DNA of 64,000 bases, from NCBI RefSeq assembly GCF_021245805.1, contig NZ_JAJJNF010000009.1, forward strand, positions 1 to 64,000, written 5' to 3'. Of this stretch, positions 45,821-54,798 are shown one piece after another (the stretch's first letter is position 1; every line of letters starts with the position of its first letter). The DNA is from Mangrovimonas futianensis. Lineage in GTDB: Bacteria; Bacteroidota; Bacteroidia; Flavobacteriales; Flavobacteriaceae. The notes beneath the pieces were generated by a model. That model was given only the letters and a program-made list of their open reading frames with translations, was not told the origin of the DNA and did not search any database. The position numbers and the translations under genes are program-made.

Positions 45821-46930
45821 TTATATGGAATGTGGTTTGACTTCTTTTTCCGGAATTTGATTGTCTTGATGCTTTGTTTTTAAACTCCATTTGAGACCAA
45901 AAAATGGTCTTAGAATCGGAATCCTTCTTAGTATAAATTCATAGATGAGATAGCAAATCAAAAATGTAAAACCGGTTACGCCAATAAATTGGATCCAAGG
46001 GTTTAAATTTAAAGGTAATATAACCCAGGCACAAGCATACAATACAAACATGTGAATAATGTAAACGGGGTAAGCGGCCTGACTTAAATAACTTAATATG
46101 GTACTTGGGTTGTTTAGGTATTGGTATCCCAGTCCAAAAATCCCAAATATCCAACAATTAGACTCAATGGCAGTAAGAGATAAACTTGAAATATTTCCGA
46201 ATCCTGTATGTCTTAAAGCAAACAAAAAGGCTGCCAACGCGAAGTAAAACCATTTCCATTTAGTAACCGTTTGCCAAAAGGTTATGCCGCTGTAAACAAA
46301 CAGAAAGCCAAAAAAGAAAGCGAGGAATCCTATAAAAAAACCATGCCATGTTAGGGCATACATTTCAAACAGGGTGGGTTGAACCAATACAACTTCTATT
46401 ACAAAGAAAATGCTTACAGATAAAGGACCTACGGCATAAGACATCCATTTGGCTAAAACCTTTTTAAAGTGACCTTGGTTGTGTTTTTTAAGGTAGAAAA
46501 AAAGTGGTGACAGTAAGACGACATAGGCAAAAATATTGCCCAAGAACCATAAATGACCTCTGCTTGGGTAATAGCTCAAAGGCATGTTGTAATAATCCTG
46601 AAATATATAAACATGCAAAGGGCAGATAGCAAAGAAACCAAACACAAAGGGAAGAAGGATACGTTTGCTACGCTCTAAAAGGAGGGCTTTCCAGTTTCTT
46701 TTTCTCATGGCAAAATACAGTCCCATCCCTGAAACGTAAAATAGGAATGGTATACGCCATACATTGAGCATGGTCATGGGCGTCCATAAATTCTCCAATG
46801 AATCCTCACTTTTGATGAACCCAATAAAAAGGGCCCATGGTTGGAAAATCACAGCAATGTGGTAAATAAGTAATAACCCAATAGCTATAACTCGTAACCA
46901 ATCAATATCATATCGTCTTTCAGTTGTCAT
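45821..46930 (-). CDS. Membrane acyltransferase, family 3 (OafA-like)
   Basis: 369 residues with about ten hydrophobic helices. The start MTTERRYDIDWLRVIAIGLLLIYHIAVIF carries the D-x-L-R and H typical of acyltransferase family 3, including the catalytic-histidine region. RGHLWFLGNIFAYVVLLSPLFFYL and AAYPVYIIHMFVLYACAW are further family landmarks. Members transfer acetyl or other acyl groups to glycans, lipids or osmolytes across the inner membrane. Acceptor unknown. 17 bases after the ankyrin lipoprotein gene and upstream of the serine hydrolase; all three run in the same direction. Confidence 0.88.
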   Translation of the reverse strand: MTTERRYDIDWLRVIAIGLLLIYHIAVIFQPWALFIGFIKSEDSLENLWTPMTMLNVWRIPFLFYVSGMGLYFAMRKRNWKALLLERSKRILLPFVFGFFAICPLHVYIFQDYYNMPLSYYPSRGHLWFLGNIFAYVVLLSPLFFYLKKHNQGHFKKVLAKWMSYAVGPLSVSIFFVIEVVLVQPTLFEMYALTWHGFFIGFLAFFFGFLFVYSGITFWQTVTKWKWFYFALAAFLFALRHTGFGNISSLSLTAIESNCWIFGIFGLGYQYLNNPSTILSYLSQAAYPVYIIHMFVLYACAWVILPLNLNPWIQFIGVTGFTFLICYLIYEFILRRIPILRPFFGLKWSLKTKHQDNQIPEKEVKPHSI

Positions 46931-46947
46931 TTTGTTCTATTTTTTAA

Positions 46948-47541
46948 TTATTGTAACATCATGGCTACTACGGGACGAGCTTTTTTAAGTGCCTCCATAT
47001 CAAGTTCAAATCCTAAAGGTTCCAATTGAAGTTTCAACATATCATAAATCGGTTTAACTTCTTCAAAATTGGCCAAAACGGTTTCTCTCGGGGTCGCCCC
47101 AAAATTGTTTCGGATAGTCTTATCGGCTTTTGCATCTATAAGCATTTGAACCATTTCAATACGTCCAAAAAAAGCAGCTGTATGTAGGGCAGTGGAACCA
47201 TCATTGTTTTTAACAGACATATCCGCTTTGGCATCAATTAAAGCTTTGGCAATGTCTTGTTTGTTAAAGGTCACTGCAGAAATTAAAGGGGTAGAGCCAC
47301 TCATGGCTTCTTTTTGATTGATATTGGTTCCAGCATCAATATGTTGTTTGACAGCTTCAAGATTTCCGGTTAGTACGGCTGTGTGAATATCTACATGAGG
47401 TTTATCGACTTTTTCTATAACTTCTGCAGGAGTGTTTTTAGCTGTTTTCTTGTCAGATTGCGCACAACTATTTAGCAATAAAAGGAACAAAATGGCTGTT
47501 GAAAGGATCCTGTTTGATGTGACATTTTTTAAAGTTTTCAT
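46948..47541 (-). CDS. Ankyrin-repeat lipoprotein
   Basis: 197 residues. The lipoprotein signal ends LLLLNSC (Cys26) followed by AQSDKK. Ankyrin repeats run from ~50 to ~155: HTAVLTGNLEAVKQHIDAGTNINQK, STPLISAVTFNKQDIAKALIDAKADMSVK, STALHTAAFFGRIEMVQMLIDAKADKTIR, then a degenerate unit. Ankyrin repeats mediate protein-protein contacts, here in the periplasm. It is first in the operon with an acyltransferase and serine hydrolase, and divergent from the AraC-TPR regulator at 47779 across 237 bases, so the regulator probably controls the operon. Confidence 0.88.
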   Translation of the reverse strand: MKTLKNVTSNRILSTAILFLLLLNSCAQSDKKTAKNTPAEVIEKVDKPHVDIHTAVLTGNLEAVKQHIDAGTNINQKEAMSGSTPLISAVTFNKQDIAKALIDAKADMSVKNNDGSTALHTAAFFGRIEMVQMLIDAKADKTIRNNFGATPRETVLANFEEVKPIYDMLKLQLEPLGFELDMEALKKARPVVAMMLQ

Positions 47542-47778
47542 GATTTAAATTTTTTAATAGTGATTTAATTAATATTTGATGATACAAAGGTCTGTCAAAG
47601 GCTGATGCAGGTCTAAATCCTAATGACGCCTTATATGACAAGTTTGAAGAAACCATGAAAATTATGATGCAGAAGTATCAATTATGACGCATTTGAATTC
47701 GTAAACAGTTTTCTTTCTGCCTCAAAATCAAATAGCAATTGAATAAAATTATCTAATTTCGTTGCAGGACTAAACAAC

Positions 47779-49896
47779 ATGTCAAGTACATCATTTCAAG
47801 GAACATTTATTGAACAGGCAGAAGCCCTAATTTTAGAGCATATTTCCAACGAACAATTTGGCGTTTCAGAATTGGCCGATCTCATGTATATGAGTCGATC
47901 TAATTTGTTGCGAAAAATCAAAAAGGAAACGCAACTTTCTGCCAGTCAATTCATTCGTCAAATCCGACTTCAAAAGGCTATGGAGATGCTTAAGGAAACG
48001 GACCTGACCGTTTCTGAAGTGTCTTATCATGTTGGTTTTGGCAATAACTCCTATTTTATCAAATGTTTTAGAGACCAATATGGCTTTTCACCCGGAGAGC
48101 TTAAAAAGGGTTCTATTGATATTAAAAAGAGTGGTAATCAGGTTGAAGTTGAAGAGATTGAGCCGAAAGAATACCATGAAACAACCAAGGTTCCTGTTTC
48201 AAGAAAAATAAAGGTTGGAGGATTGGTGCTTTTAGTAACCGTTTTGGTAGTTGTCCTTTCTATATTATTTATCAAAAATAAAACGGAAGTCACTCCAGAT
48301 GAAACAGATTTGAACATTCAAAAGTCCATTGCGGTTCTCCCTTTTAAAAATATGAGTAGTGATTCTACTAATTTTTATTTTGTGAATGGATTGATGGAAT
48401 CTACCTTGAGTAACTTGCAGAAGATAGAAGATCTTAGGGTGGTTAGTAGAACTTCGGTTGAAAAGTATAGAAATACAAACAAAACCATTTCGGAAATTGC
48501 TGAAGAACTTCATGTGAATTATGTGGTAGAGGGCAGCGGACAACGTCAGGGAGATGAAGTATTGCTGCACATCCAGCTTATTGAAGCAGCAAAGGATGCT
48601 CCGGTTTGGACCGAACAATATAACCACAAGGTAGTTGATGTTTTTACACTGCAGAATGATGTAGCAAAGAAAATAGCAGATGCCATAAAAGCTACGGTAA
48701 CCCCAGCTGAATTGGCTCAAATAGATAAGATTCCCACTAAAAATATGGAAGCCTATGACTATTATCTTCAGGCTTTGGGACCCTATCAAGAAGAAACCAA
48801 GGAAGGTCTGGAGGCAGCCATACCGTTATTTAAAAAGGCTGTTGAGAAAGACCCACAATTTGCTTTGGCTTATTCCAAATTGGCTATTTCTTACTATTAT
48901 TTGGATATTTTTCAAGTTGAGAAGCATTACACTGATGAGATTAATAATTATGCAGATAAAGCCTTACTCTATGATTCTAAGTCTGCAGAAAGTTTAATAG
49001 CTAAAGCTTTATATTATATCCATAATAAAGAGTTTCGATTAGCGGTACCACATCTAGAAAAGGCTTTGGAATATAATCCCAATTCATCTCCAGTGGTTCA
49101 ATTGTTGGGTGATTTATATTCCCGTAGCATTCCAAATACTGAAAAATATCTAAAGTATGCTCTAAAAGGAATACAGTTGGATATCGCAGCGAATGATTCA
49201 GTGGCAAAGAGCTATATTTATCTGCATTTGAGTAATGCGTTGATTCAAACAGGTTTTAGGGATGAGGCTGAAAAATATATTGAGTTGTCCTTAGAAGAGA
49301 ATCCTCAGAATTTATATGCTCCTTATTTAAAAGTATTTATCGAATACGCCAAAGACCAAAACTTAGAAAAGGCAACTCATGCCTTGATTCATGAATGGAA
49401 AAAGGATACCAGTCGGTTGGACATCATGCAAGAGGTAGCTAAGTTTTATTACTTCGGGGAGAATTATGATAGCGCCTATTATTACTATGATAAATTCATT
49501 CATCAAAAAACAATAAGAAGTCTAGATATTTATCCGCAGGAAAATCTAAAGATTAGTCAAGTCTATGAGCAGTTAGGCTACAAAGAACAAGCCGATGCCT
49601 TTTATGAATCCTATGTATCCTATTGTGAAAATGACCAGTCCATCTATCAGCCGGCCAGTTTGGCTATGAGATACATTCATGATGGAGAAATGGAATTAGC
49701 TATAGACGAGCTCAATAAGTTTGCCGCTAAGAACCATTTTCAATATTGGATTTTGTTATTTTTGGAAAAGGACCCTTTAATGAAAAACCTTCAATATCAT
49801 CCAGAATATGAAGCTGTGATAAAGAAGATTGAAAAGCGGTTTTGGGAAAACCACGAGCAATTAAAACAATCTTTAAAGGCTCAAAATCTTATTTAG
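47779..49896 (+). CDS. Membrane-anchored AraC-HTH / TolB-like / TPR regulator
   Basis: 705 residues in an unusual order. An AraC-type double helix-turn-helix lies at the N-terminus (~10-112: FGVSELADLMYMSRSNLLRKIKKET, TVSEVSYHVGFGNNSYFIKCFRDQYGFSPGE). A linker, one membrane helix (~146-165) and a TolB/FlgO-like domain (~182-310, SIAVLPFKNMSSD, VVSRTSVEKYRNTNKTISEIAEELHVNYVVEGSGQRQG) follow. The remainder is TPR repeats (LFKKAVEKDPQFALAYSKLAISYY, LEKALEYNPNSSPVVQLLGDLY). It resembles CadC-like one-component sensors: cytoplasmic DNA-binding head, periplasmic sensory tail. Divergent from the ankyrin lipoprotein operon, its likely target. Signal unknown. Confidence 0.88.
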   Translation: MSSTSFQGTFIEQAEALILEHISNEQFGVSELADLMYMSRSNLLRKIKKETQLSASQFIRQIRLQKAMEMLKETDLTVSEVSYHVGFGNNSYFIKCFRDQYGFSPGELKKGSIDIKKSGNQVEVEEIEPKEYHETTKVPVSRKIKVGGLVLLVTVLVVVLSILFIKNKTEVTPDETDLNIQKSIAVLPFKNMSSDSTNFYFVNGLMESTLSNLQKIEDLRVVSRTSVEKYRNTNKTISEIAEELHVNYVVEGSGQRQGDEVLLHIQLIEAAKDAPVWTEQYNHKVVDVFTLQNDVAKKIADAIKATVTPAELAQIDKIPTKNMEAYDYYLQALGPYQEETKEGLEAAIPLFKKAVEKDPQFALAYSKLAISYYYLDIFQVEKHYTDEINNYADKALLYDSKSAESLIAKALYYIHNKEFRLAVPHLEKALEYNPNSSPVVQLLGDLYSRSIPNTEKYLKYALKGIQLDIAANDSVAKSYIYLHLSNALIQTGFRDEAEKYIELSLEENPQNLYAPYLKVFIEYAKDQNLEKATHALIHEWKKDTSRLDIMQEVAKFYYFGENYDSAYYYYDKFIHQKTIRSLDIYPQENLKISQVYEQLGYKEQADAFYESYVSYCENDQSIYQPASLAMRYIHDGEMELAIDELNKFAAKNHFQYWILLFLEKDPLMKNLQYHPEYEAVIKKIEKRFWENHEQLKQSLKAQNLI

Positions 49897-49919
49897 AGAT
49901 ATCCATATCAAAACATCTT

Positions 49920-50523
49920 TTAAAACGACTTCTTTCTTAGTAGCCATACAGCAAAAGACATTTCACCAATAATACTTGGTATGGCTACCAACATTAGAAA
50001 AATGTGACTGTAGGAATCATAATTGGCTAGTAAAAAATGGGCCGATGTATCTATTATATACATGATTCCAGCAATGATTAGCAACCAAGCAATGAATTTT
50101 GGTTTTTTAAGGATTCGCGATAATAGAATAAGGTGGATTCCAAAAAAGAAAAGTCCAATAAGCCAAATGGTGTTGAAGGTGGATACTTGAAATAGGATGT
50201 CGGCTTCATTATTTGATTTTAAGCTCAATACCAACGCGTAAATGGCTACGCCCATTACTGCGGCATGCATCATTCTAAATAAGGTGCTCAAACCTGGAAA
50301 GGACATGATTTTTGTATAGCTCATAAAGCGCCCAAGCTACAACCACGTCAAATACTACTGTTATTATAAATGCCATGATTCCAAATCGAACCATCAAATC
50401 ATTTTCTTGTACGGCCACCAATGGGTCCTTGGAAATGGATTCTAACACAAAAAAATTAGCAAAAATGGCTGCGAAAAATATAATAAAATAGCTGATGCCG
50501 GCAATAACAGAAAGTTTTCTCAT
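49920..50523 (-). pseudogene. Frameshifted DUF4386 membrane protein
   Basis: Two overlapping reading frames, 50275-50523 (82 codons) and 49920-50324 (134 codons), together give the normal DUF4386 layout. The first carries helix 1 and 2 (SVIAGISYFIIFFAAIFANFFV, FGIMAFIITVVFDVVVAWALYELYK). The second carries the rest (LSTLFRMMHAAVMGVAIYALV, FNTIWLIGLFFFGIHLILLSRILKKPKFIAWLLIIAGIMYIID). The break falls at a run of five A bases (minus-strand sense TACAAAAATCATG, around 50305-50317); removing one A would join them as YELYKIMSFPGLSTLF. The natural length would be about 200 residues. It may be a real inactivation, a sequencing error or a slippage site. Function of the family is unknown. Confidence 0.75.
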
Positions 50524-50606
50524 AGTTGGTTAGAGTTTACTTGATAATCTTGTTGTTAATGAATTTTGATCAAGATACTATTTTTAAATAACACGATATC
50601 AAGGTC

Positions 50607-53297
50607 TTATTTTACTGTTAGGATAGATCGTAATTTGATATCAAGACTTGATGAGCCAATCATGATCCTGAAATCGCCTGGTTCTACTACCCATTTTAAG
50701 TTTTTGTCCAGCATCGATAAAAGATCCGGAGTAATTTCAAAAGAAACCTCCTTGGTTTCTCCTTTTTTTAAGTGAATACGTTGAAAGCCCTTTAGTTCCA
50801 TAATTGGTCTGGCTACAGAAGCATATTCGTCTTTTATATAAAGCTGAACGACTTCATCACCATCATAAGGACCTGTATTGGTCACCTTTAATTTAACAAG
50901 GCAGTTTTCAGACGAAGTAATAGCGTCTTTGTCAAATTGGAGATCGCTATATTCAAATTGTGTATAGCTCAAACCAAATCCGAAGGGGTAGAATGGTTTT
51001 CCTGTAAGATTCAAATAATCATCTCCCCGTCCCGTTGGTTTGTGGTTGTAATATAAGGGGAGTTGTGATTCATGAATAGGAAATGTGATTGGAAGCCTTC
51101 CAGCTGGATTATAGTTTCCAAAAAGAGTTTCGGCGATGGCGTTCCCACCTTCATCTCCGGGATACCACACATCCAAAATGGCATCAACTTCATGTTGCCA
51201 ATTTTCCATGGTGATAGCGCTGCCACCAACTAAAATAACTATTGTAGGTTTACCGGTAGCTGCTACTTGTTTAATAAGTTCTTCTTGGTGGCCTGGTAAA
51301 GATAAAAAGGCGCGATCACGAAACTCACCTTCTTCTATACCCACACAAACTAAGGCAATATCCGATTTTTTAGCTTGGGCTACTGCTTTGGAAATTCCAT
51401 CTTCCCAATCATTATCTATTCCTGCATTCCAAATCATTTTAAACCAGACGTTCCCAGTGGAGGAGAAAAATTCAACTTTAAGATCATAGTTTTCACCTTT
51501 TTCAAAATGGTAAGGTGTTGTTATTTGCTGTACTGTTTGCTTTTTCCAGTTGTCAATAACCAATTCATCATTGATATATAAACGATAGCCGTCATCTCCC
51601 TTGAAACCAATCTCTATTGGTCCCGACTGTGGAGCAATTAAATTGCCTTTCCAACGAGCAGAATAATAGTCTGGGTTTATTTTTTGTTGATCAGGAGAAA
51701 AAAGCGTCCATCTAAAATCAATATTATCGTCAGTTCTAGAGAGGGCAGGAGTGCCCTCTAGAGTAATGTTATTGAAATACTCCGCTTCTAAACCAGATGC
51801 TTGCTTTCCATTTTTGACATGGGATAAATTTTCTTTTGGAATGGCTACAAACGACTCTGAAATTCTTTCGACTCCTTTGGAATAATTAATAGTCATATTT
51901 TGACTTGCTACATGTTGTATTCCTTCTAAAATACTTACAGGTTTATTTCCTGGTCCAGAATAACCGCCTAAACGAGCTTCCTTAGCTTCGGGACCGATGA
52001 CAGCAATGGACTTAATATCTTTACTGAGAGGAATTGCTTGAGATTCATTTTTAAGTAAAACGATGGATTCTTGAGCTGCTAATTTAGCTAAATCTCTATG
52101 TTGCGAGAAGGCACTATCTTTTTTCAAAGGTTCTATATCCACATAGGGATTTTCAAATAGACCAAGTTTGAATTTAGCCTTTAGAACCCGTTTTACAGCC
52201 TTATCGATAGATGATTCATCGATCATACCTTTTTCAAAGGCTTCAAAGAATAACGGATAATGGTCATAGGAGGTTTGAAAAATCACGTCCAATCCACCTT
52301 CAATGGCTTGTTTAGTGGATTCAGCGTAGTCTTTAGATGTGAAATGTAGCACATTGGCTCCACCCGTAGCCCCAGCATCTGAAATGACAAATCCATCAAA
52401 ACCCCATTCTGTTTTTAATTTTTCTTGAAGTAGCCAATTGTTTGATGTGGCTGGCGAACCATCTACAGAGTTGTATGCTGTCATAATGGAACTAGCACCT
52501 GCCTCTTGAATACTGGCCTTAAAAGCGGGTAAGTAAATTTCCTCTAAAAGCCTTTGGTTATAATGAATGGGGTAGGAGTCCCTACCGCCATCGCCTACGT
52601 TAGCAATAAAGTGTTTTGGTGTGGCAATAACCCCTCTTTTTTCAAAAGCTGAAATGTATGATACGGCCATTTTGGAGGTTAGAAAGGCGTCTTCACCATA
52701 AGTTTCTTCCACACGACCCCAGCGAACATCTCTAGCTATATTAATTACAGGAGATAAATTTTGGCGAATCCCCCTAGACAGCACTTCCGTCGCTATGGTA
52801 GCTGCAACAGTATCCATTAATTGGGTGTTGAAGGAGGCAGCAAGTCCTATGGCTTGCGGAAATGCTGTGGCTTCTTTTCTTATTAAACCGTGTAACGCTT
52901 CATCAAAAGGAATGATGGGGATGCCTAGTCGTGTTTCTTCAACAAAGTACTTTTGAATATCGTTTATCAGTTTAGCGGTATTTAGGGCGGACCCGCCTTC
53001 AGAATAATTTAAAAGTTGCTCAGATTCATTGGAAGTAGTGCTTTTTGTGGCCACTTGGAAACCAAAAATGCCGTGTTTGTATTTTTCCTTTCCATCTGAC
53101 AAATCTCCAGGGATCATAAAAAGTTGCCAGAATTTTTCCTCCAAAGTCATTCTGGATAGCAAATCATCTACTCGCTCTTCAATAGGCGCATTGGGGTTTT
53201 TATAAACCAATGTTTGGTTATCCTTTTGACATGTTAAAAGTCCAAGACAAACGGTTCCTAAGGCAATTAATTTAAAGAGGAAATGTTTCTGGTTCAT
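50607..53297 (-). CDS. GH3 beta-glycosidase with PA14 insert, lipoprotein
   Basis: 896 residues; lipoprotein Cys23 (LLTC). The GH3 barrel has MTLEEKFWQLFMIPGD, IPFDEALHGL, KHFIANVGDGGRDSYP and the nucleophile Asp307 in GFVISDAGATGG. The second domain (ESIVLLKNESQAIPLSK, AVIGPEAKEARLGGYSG) is interrupted by a PA14 domain (~505-640: LEAEYFNNITLEGTPALSRTDDNIDFRW, GDDGYRLYINDELVIDNW), and a fibronectin-like C-terminus follows (YPFGFGLSYTQFEYSDL). Activity may be beta-glucosidase or beta-xylosidase; PA14-GH3 enzymes have both. The SDAGAT in place of SDWGA may reflect a different +1 preference. Last gene of the second glycosidase operon (8 bases after GH29). Confidence 0.92.
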   Translation of the reverse strand: MNQKHFLFKLIALGTVCLGLLTCQKDNQTLVYKNPNAPIEERVDDLLSRMTLEEKFWQLFMIPGDLSDGKEKYKHGIFGFQVATKSTTSNESEQLLNYSEGGSALNTAKLINDIQKYFVEETRLGIPIIPFDEALHGLIRKEATAFPQAIGLAASFNTQLMDTVAATIATEVLSRGIRQNLSPVINIARDVRWGRVEETYGEDAFLTSKMAVSYISAFEKRGVIATPKHFIANVGDGGRDSYPIHYNQRLLEEIYLPAFKASIQEAGASSIMTAYNSVDGSPATSNNWLLQEKLKTEWGFDGFVISDAGATGGANVLHFTSKDYAESTKQAIEGGLDVIFQTSYDHYPLFFEAFEKGMIDESSIDKAVKRVLKAKFKLGLFENPYVDIEPLKKDSAFSQHRDLAKLAAQESIVLLKNESQAIPLSKDIKSIAVIGPEAKEARLGGYSGPGNKPVSILEGIQHVASQNMTINYSKGVERISESFVAIPKENLSHVKNGKQASGLEAEYFNNITLEGTPALSRTDDNIDFRWTLFSPDQQKINPDYYSARWKGNLIAPQSGPIEIGFKGDDGYRLYINDELVIDNWKKQTVQQITTPYHFEKGENYDLKVEFFSSTGNVWFKMIWNAGIDNDWEDGISKAVAQAKKSDIALVCVGIEEGEFRDRAFLSLPGHQEELIKQVAATGKPTIVILVGGSAITMENWQHEVDAILDVWYPGDEGGNAIAETLFGNYNPAGRLPITFPIHESQLPLYYNHKPTGRGDDYLNLTGKPFYPFGFGLSYTQFEYSDLQFDKDAITSSENCLVKLKVTNTGPYDGDEVVQLYIKDEYASVARPIMELKGFQRIHLKKGETKEVSFEITPDLLSMLDKNLKWVVEPGDFRIMIGSSSLDIKLRSILTVK

Positions 53298-53305
53298 TAT
53301 GCTAT

Positions 53306-54796
53306 TTATTTGGTTCCCGATTGATAGACCTCAATATTTGAAAGGGCTATGGTGTTGTTTGATTTTAAGATGCGTAATCTGATTTTAGAAGCTTCAGTCG
53401 GTTCTACTTTAGCAATTCTTTTATAGCCAATGGTTGTGCCTTTGAAAATGGTTTGCCAGGTACCATCTTTTTCAATTTGAATATCAAATTCTTCAATACG
53501 TTGACCAAATTGAATCGGTTCTTGCACCTGGATCATATCAAACCGAGTTTTCTGTGGTAGTTTAATAGTTAATTCAGCACTCTGAATACTATCGTCAGTG
53601 GCCCAATAATTTGTTTTGTTTGAGTCTATAAGATGGTTTGGCTCAAATTTTTCATGGTGAAGCCGATAATTTGATGCTGAAATGGAGGCATTCTGAGCTA
53701 AATTGGTCTCAAAAGTGGTATCCAGTAAATGCTTCCAGGACTTAAGGGTTTGAATGTCATTTTCATGGAATAATCCTCTTTGGTCTGGAGGGATGTTTAA
53801 GAGGAGGATGGCATTTCGCCCTACCGATTTATAATAGATTTCCATAAGCTCCTCAGGAGACTTAATTGATTGGTCTTCCTCTGGATGGTAAAACCACCCG
53901 GGTCTTATGGAAACATCACATTGCCCAACGATCCATTGATTTCCTTCAGGATCTCCAGTGTTTAAATAAGAAGTGTCTGAATGCCCTACAACTAGTTTGT
54001 CTGTAGATATGGTAGACCAAAATGGGTCACCAGCAAATCCCTGTTCGTTTCCAATCCAATGAACATCAGGACCCATATCAGAAAATATTTTTATTTGGGG
54101 TTGAAGAGTTTTTGCCAAAGAGAAAATCTCCTTCCAAGGATAATATGATTGGCTATCTATTTTTCTCATCTCATTAGCACCCCCATAATAACCATCTCCA
54201 CCATTGGCTCCATCAAACCAAATCTCATTGATTTCTCCATAATCGGATAGAAGTTCTTCCAATTGCTTTTTGTAATAGTCGATATACTCTGACTTTCCAT
54301 AGGATGCATGATTTCTATCCCAAGGAGATAAATATAAGCCAGCTTTCATTCCATGTTTTTTACAGGCTTCGACAAACTCCTTTACAATATCGCCTTTCCC
54401 ATCTTTATACGGACTGTTTTTGATGCTGTGTTCTGTAAACTTACTAGGCCAAAGGCAAAAGCCATCATGGTGTTTTGCTGTCAATATTAATTCTTTTATT
54501 CCAGCTTCCTTGGCAGTCAATACCCATTGTTCGGCATCCAACTGAGTTGGATTAAAAATAGTTGGCTTTTCATCTCCATAGCCCCATTCCTTGCCTGTAA
54601 AAGTATTGGTAGTAAAATGAACAAAGCCAATGACCTCCATTTTTTGATAATCCATTTGAAGTTGGGTAGGAACCACTTGATTAGGGGTGATGTCCTCAGG
54701 GGATTTTTCACTGTTATGGCAACTTATTAGTAAAATGCCAAGAAAGAAAGATGTAATATAGGGTACAGAAATATATAGGGATTTAGAAATTTTCAT
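53306..54796 (-). CDS. GH29 alpha-L-fucosidase with discoidin domain
   Basis: 496 residues; lipoprotein Cys26 (LLISC). The barrel has IGFVHFTTNTFTGKEWG, TAKEAGIKELILTAKHHDGFCLWPS, GLYLSPWDRN and nucleophile Asp195 in EIWFDGANG. The C-terminal ~135 residues (NASISASNYRLHHEKFEPNHLIDSNKTNYWATDDSIQSAELTIKLPQ) form an F5/8 type C carbohydrate-binding domain. The FTTNTFT region and FDGANG fit the GH29-B type, which prefers branched alpha-1,3/4-fucose, but this is a sequence impression. Sits between GH35 (2 bases) and GH3 (8 bases). Confidence 0.9.
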   Translation of the reverse strand: MKISKSLYISVPYITSFFLGILLISCHNSEKSPEDITPNQVVPTQLQMDYQKMEVIGFVHFTTNTFTGKEWGYGDEKPTIFNPTQLDAEQWVLTAKEAGIKELILTAKHHDGFCLWPSKFTEHSIKNSPYKDGKGDIVKEFVEACKKHGMKAGLYLSPWDRNHASYGKSEYIDYYKKQLEELLSDYGEINEIWFDGANGGDGYYGGANEMRKIDSQSYYPWKEIFSLAKTLQPQIKIFSDMGPDVHWIGNEQGFAGDPFWSTISTDKLVVGHSDTSYLNTGDPEGNQWIVGQCDVSIRPGWFYHPEEDQSIKSPEELMEIYYKSVGRNAILLLNIPPDQRGLFHENDIQTLKSWKHLLDTTFETNLAQNASISASNYRLHHEKFEPNHLIDSNKTNYWATDDSIQSAELTIKLPQKTRFDMIQVQEPIQFGQRIEEFDIQIEKDGTWQTIFKGTTIGYKRIAKVEPTEASKIRLRILKSNNTIALSNIEVYQSGTK

Positions 54797-54798
54797 GA

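Noticed and set aside
48265..48789. A 174-codon minus-strand frame inside the AraC-TPR gene
   Set aside because: It lies fully opposite a well-supported regulator gene and its translation has no recognisable domain.
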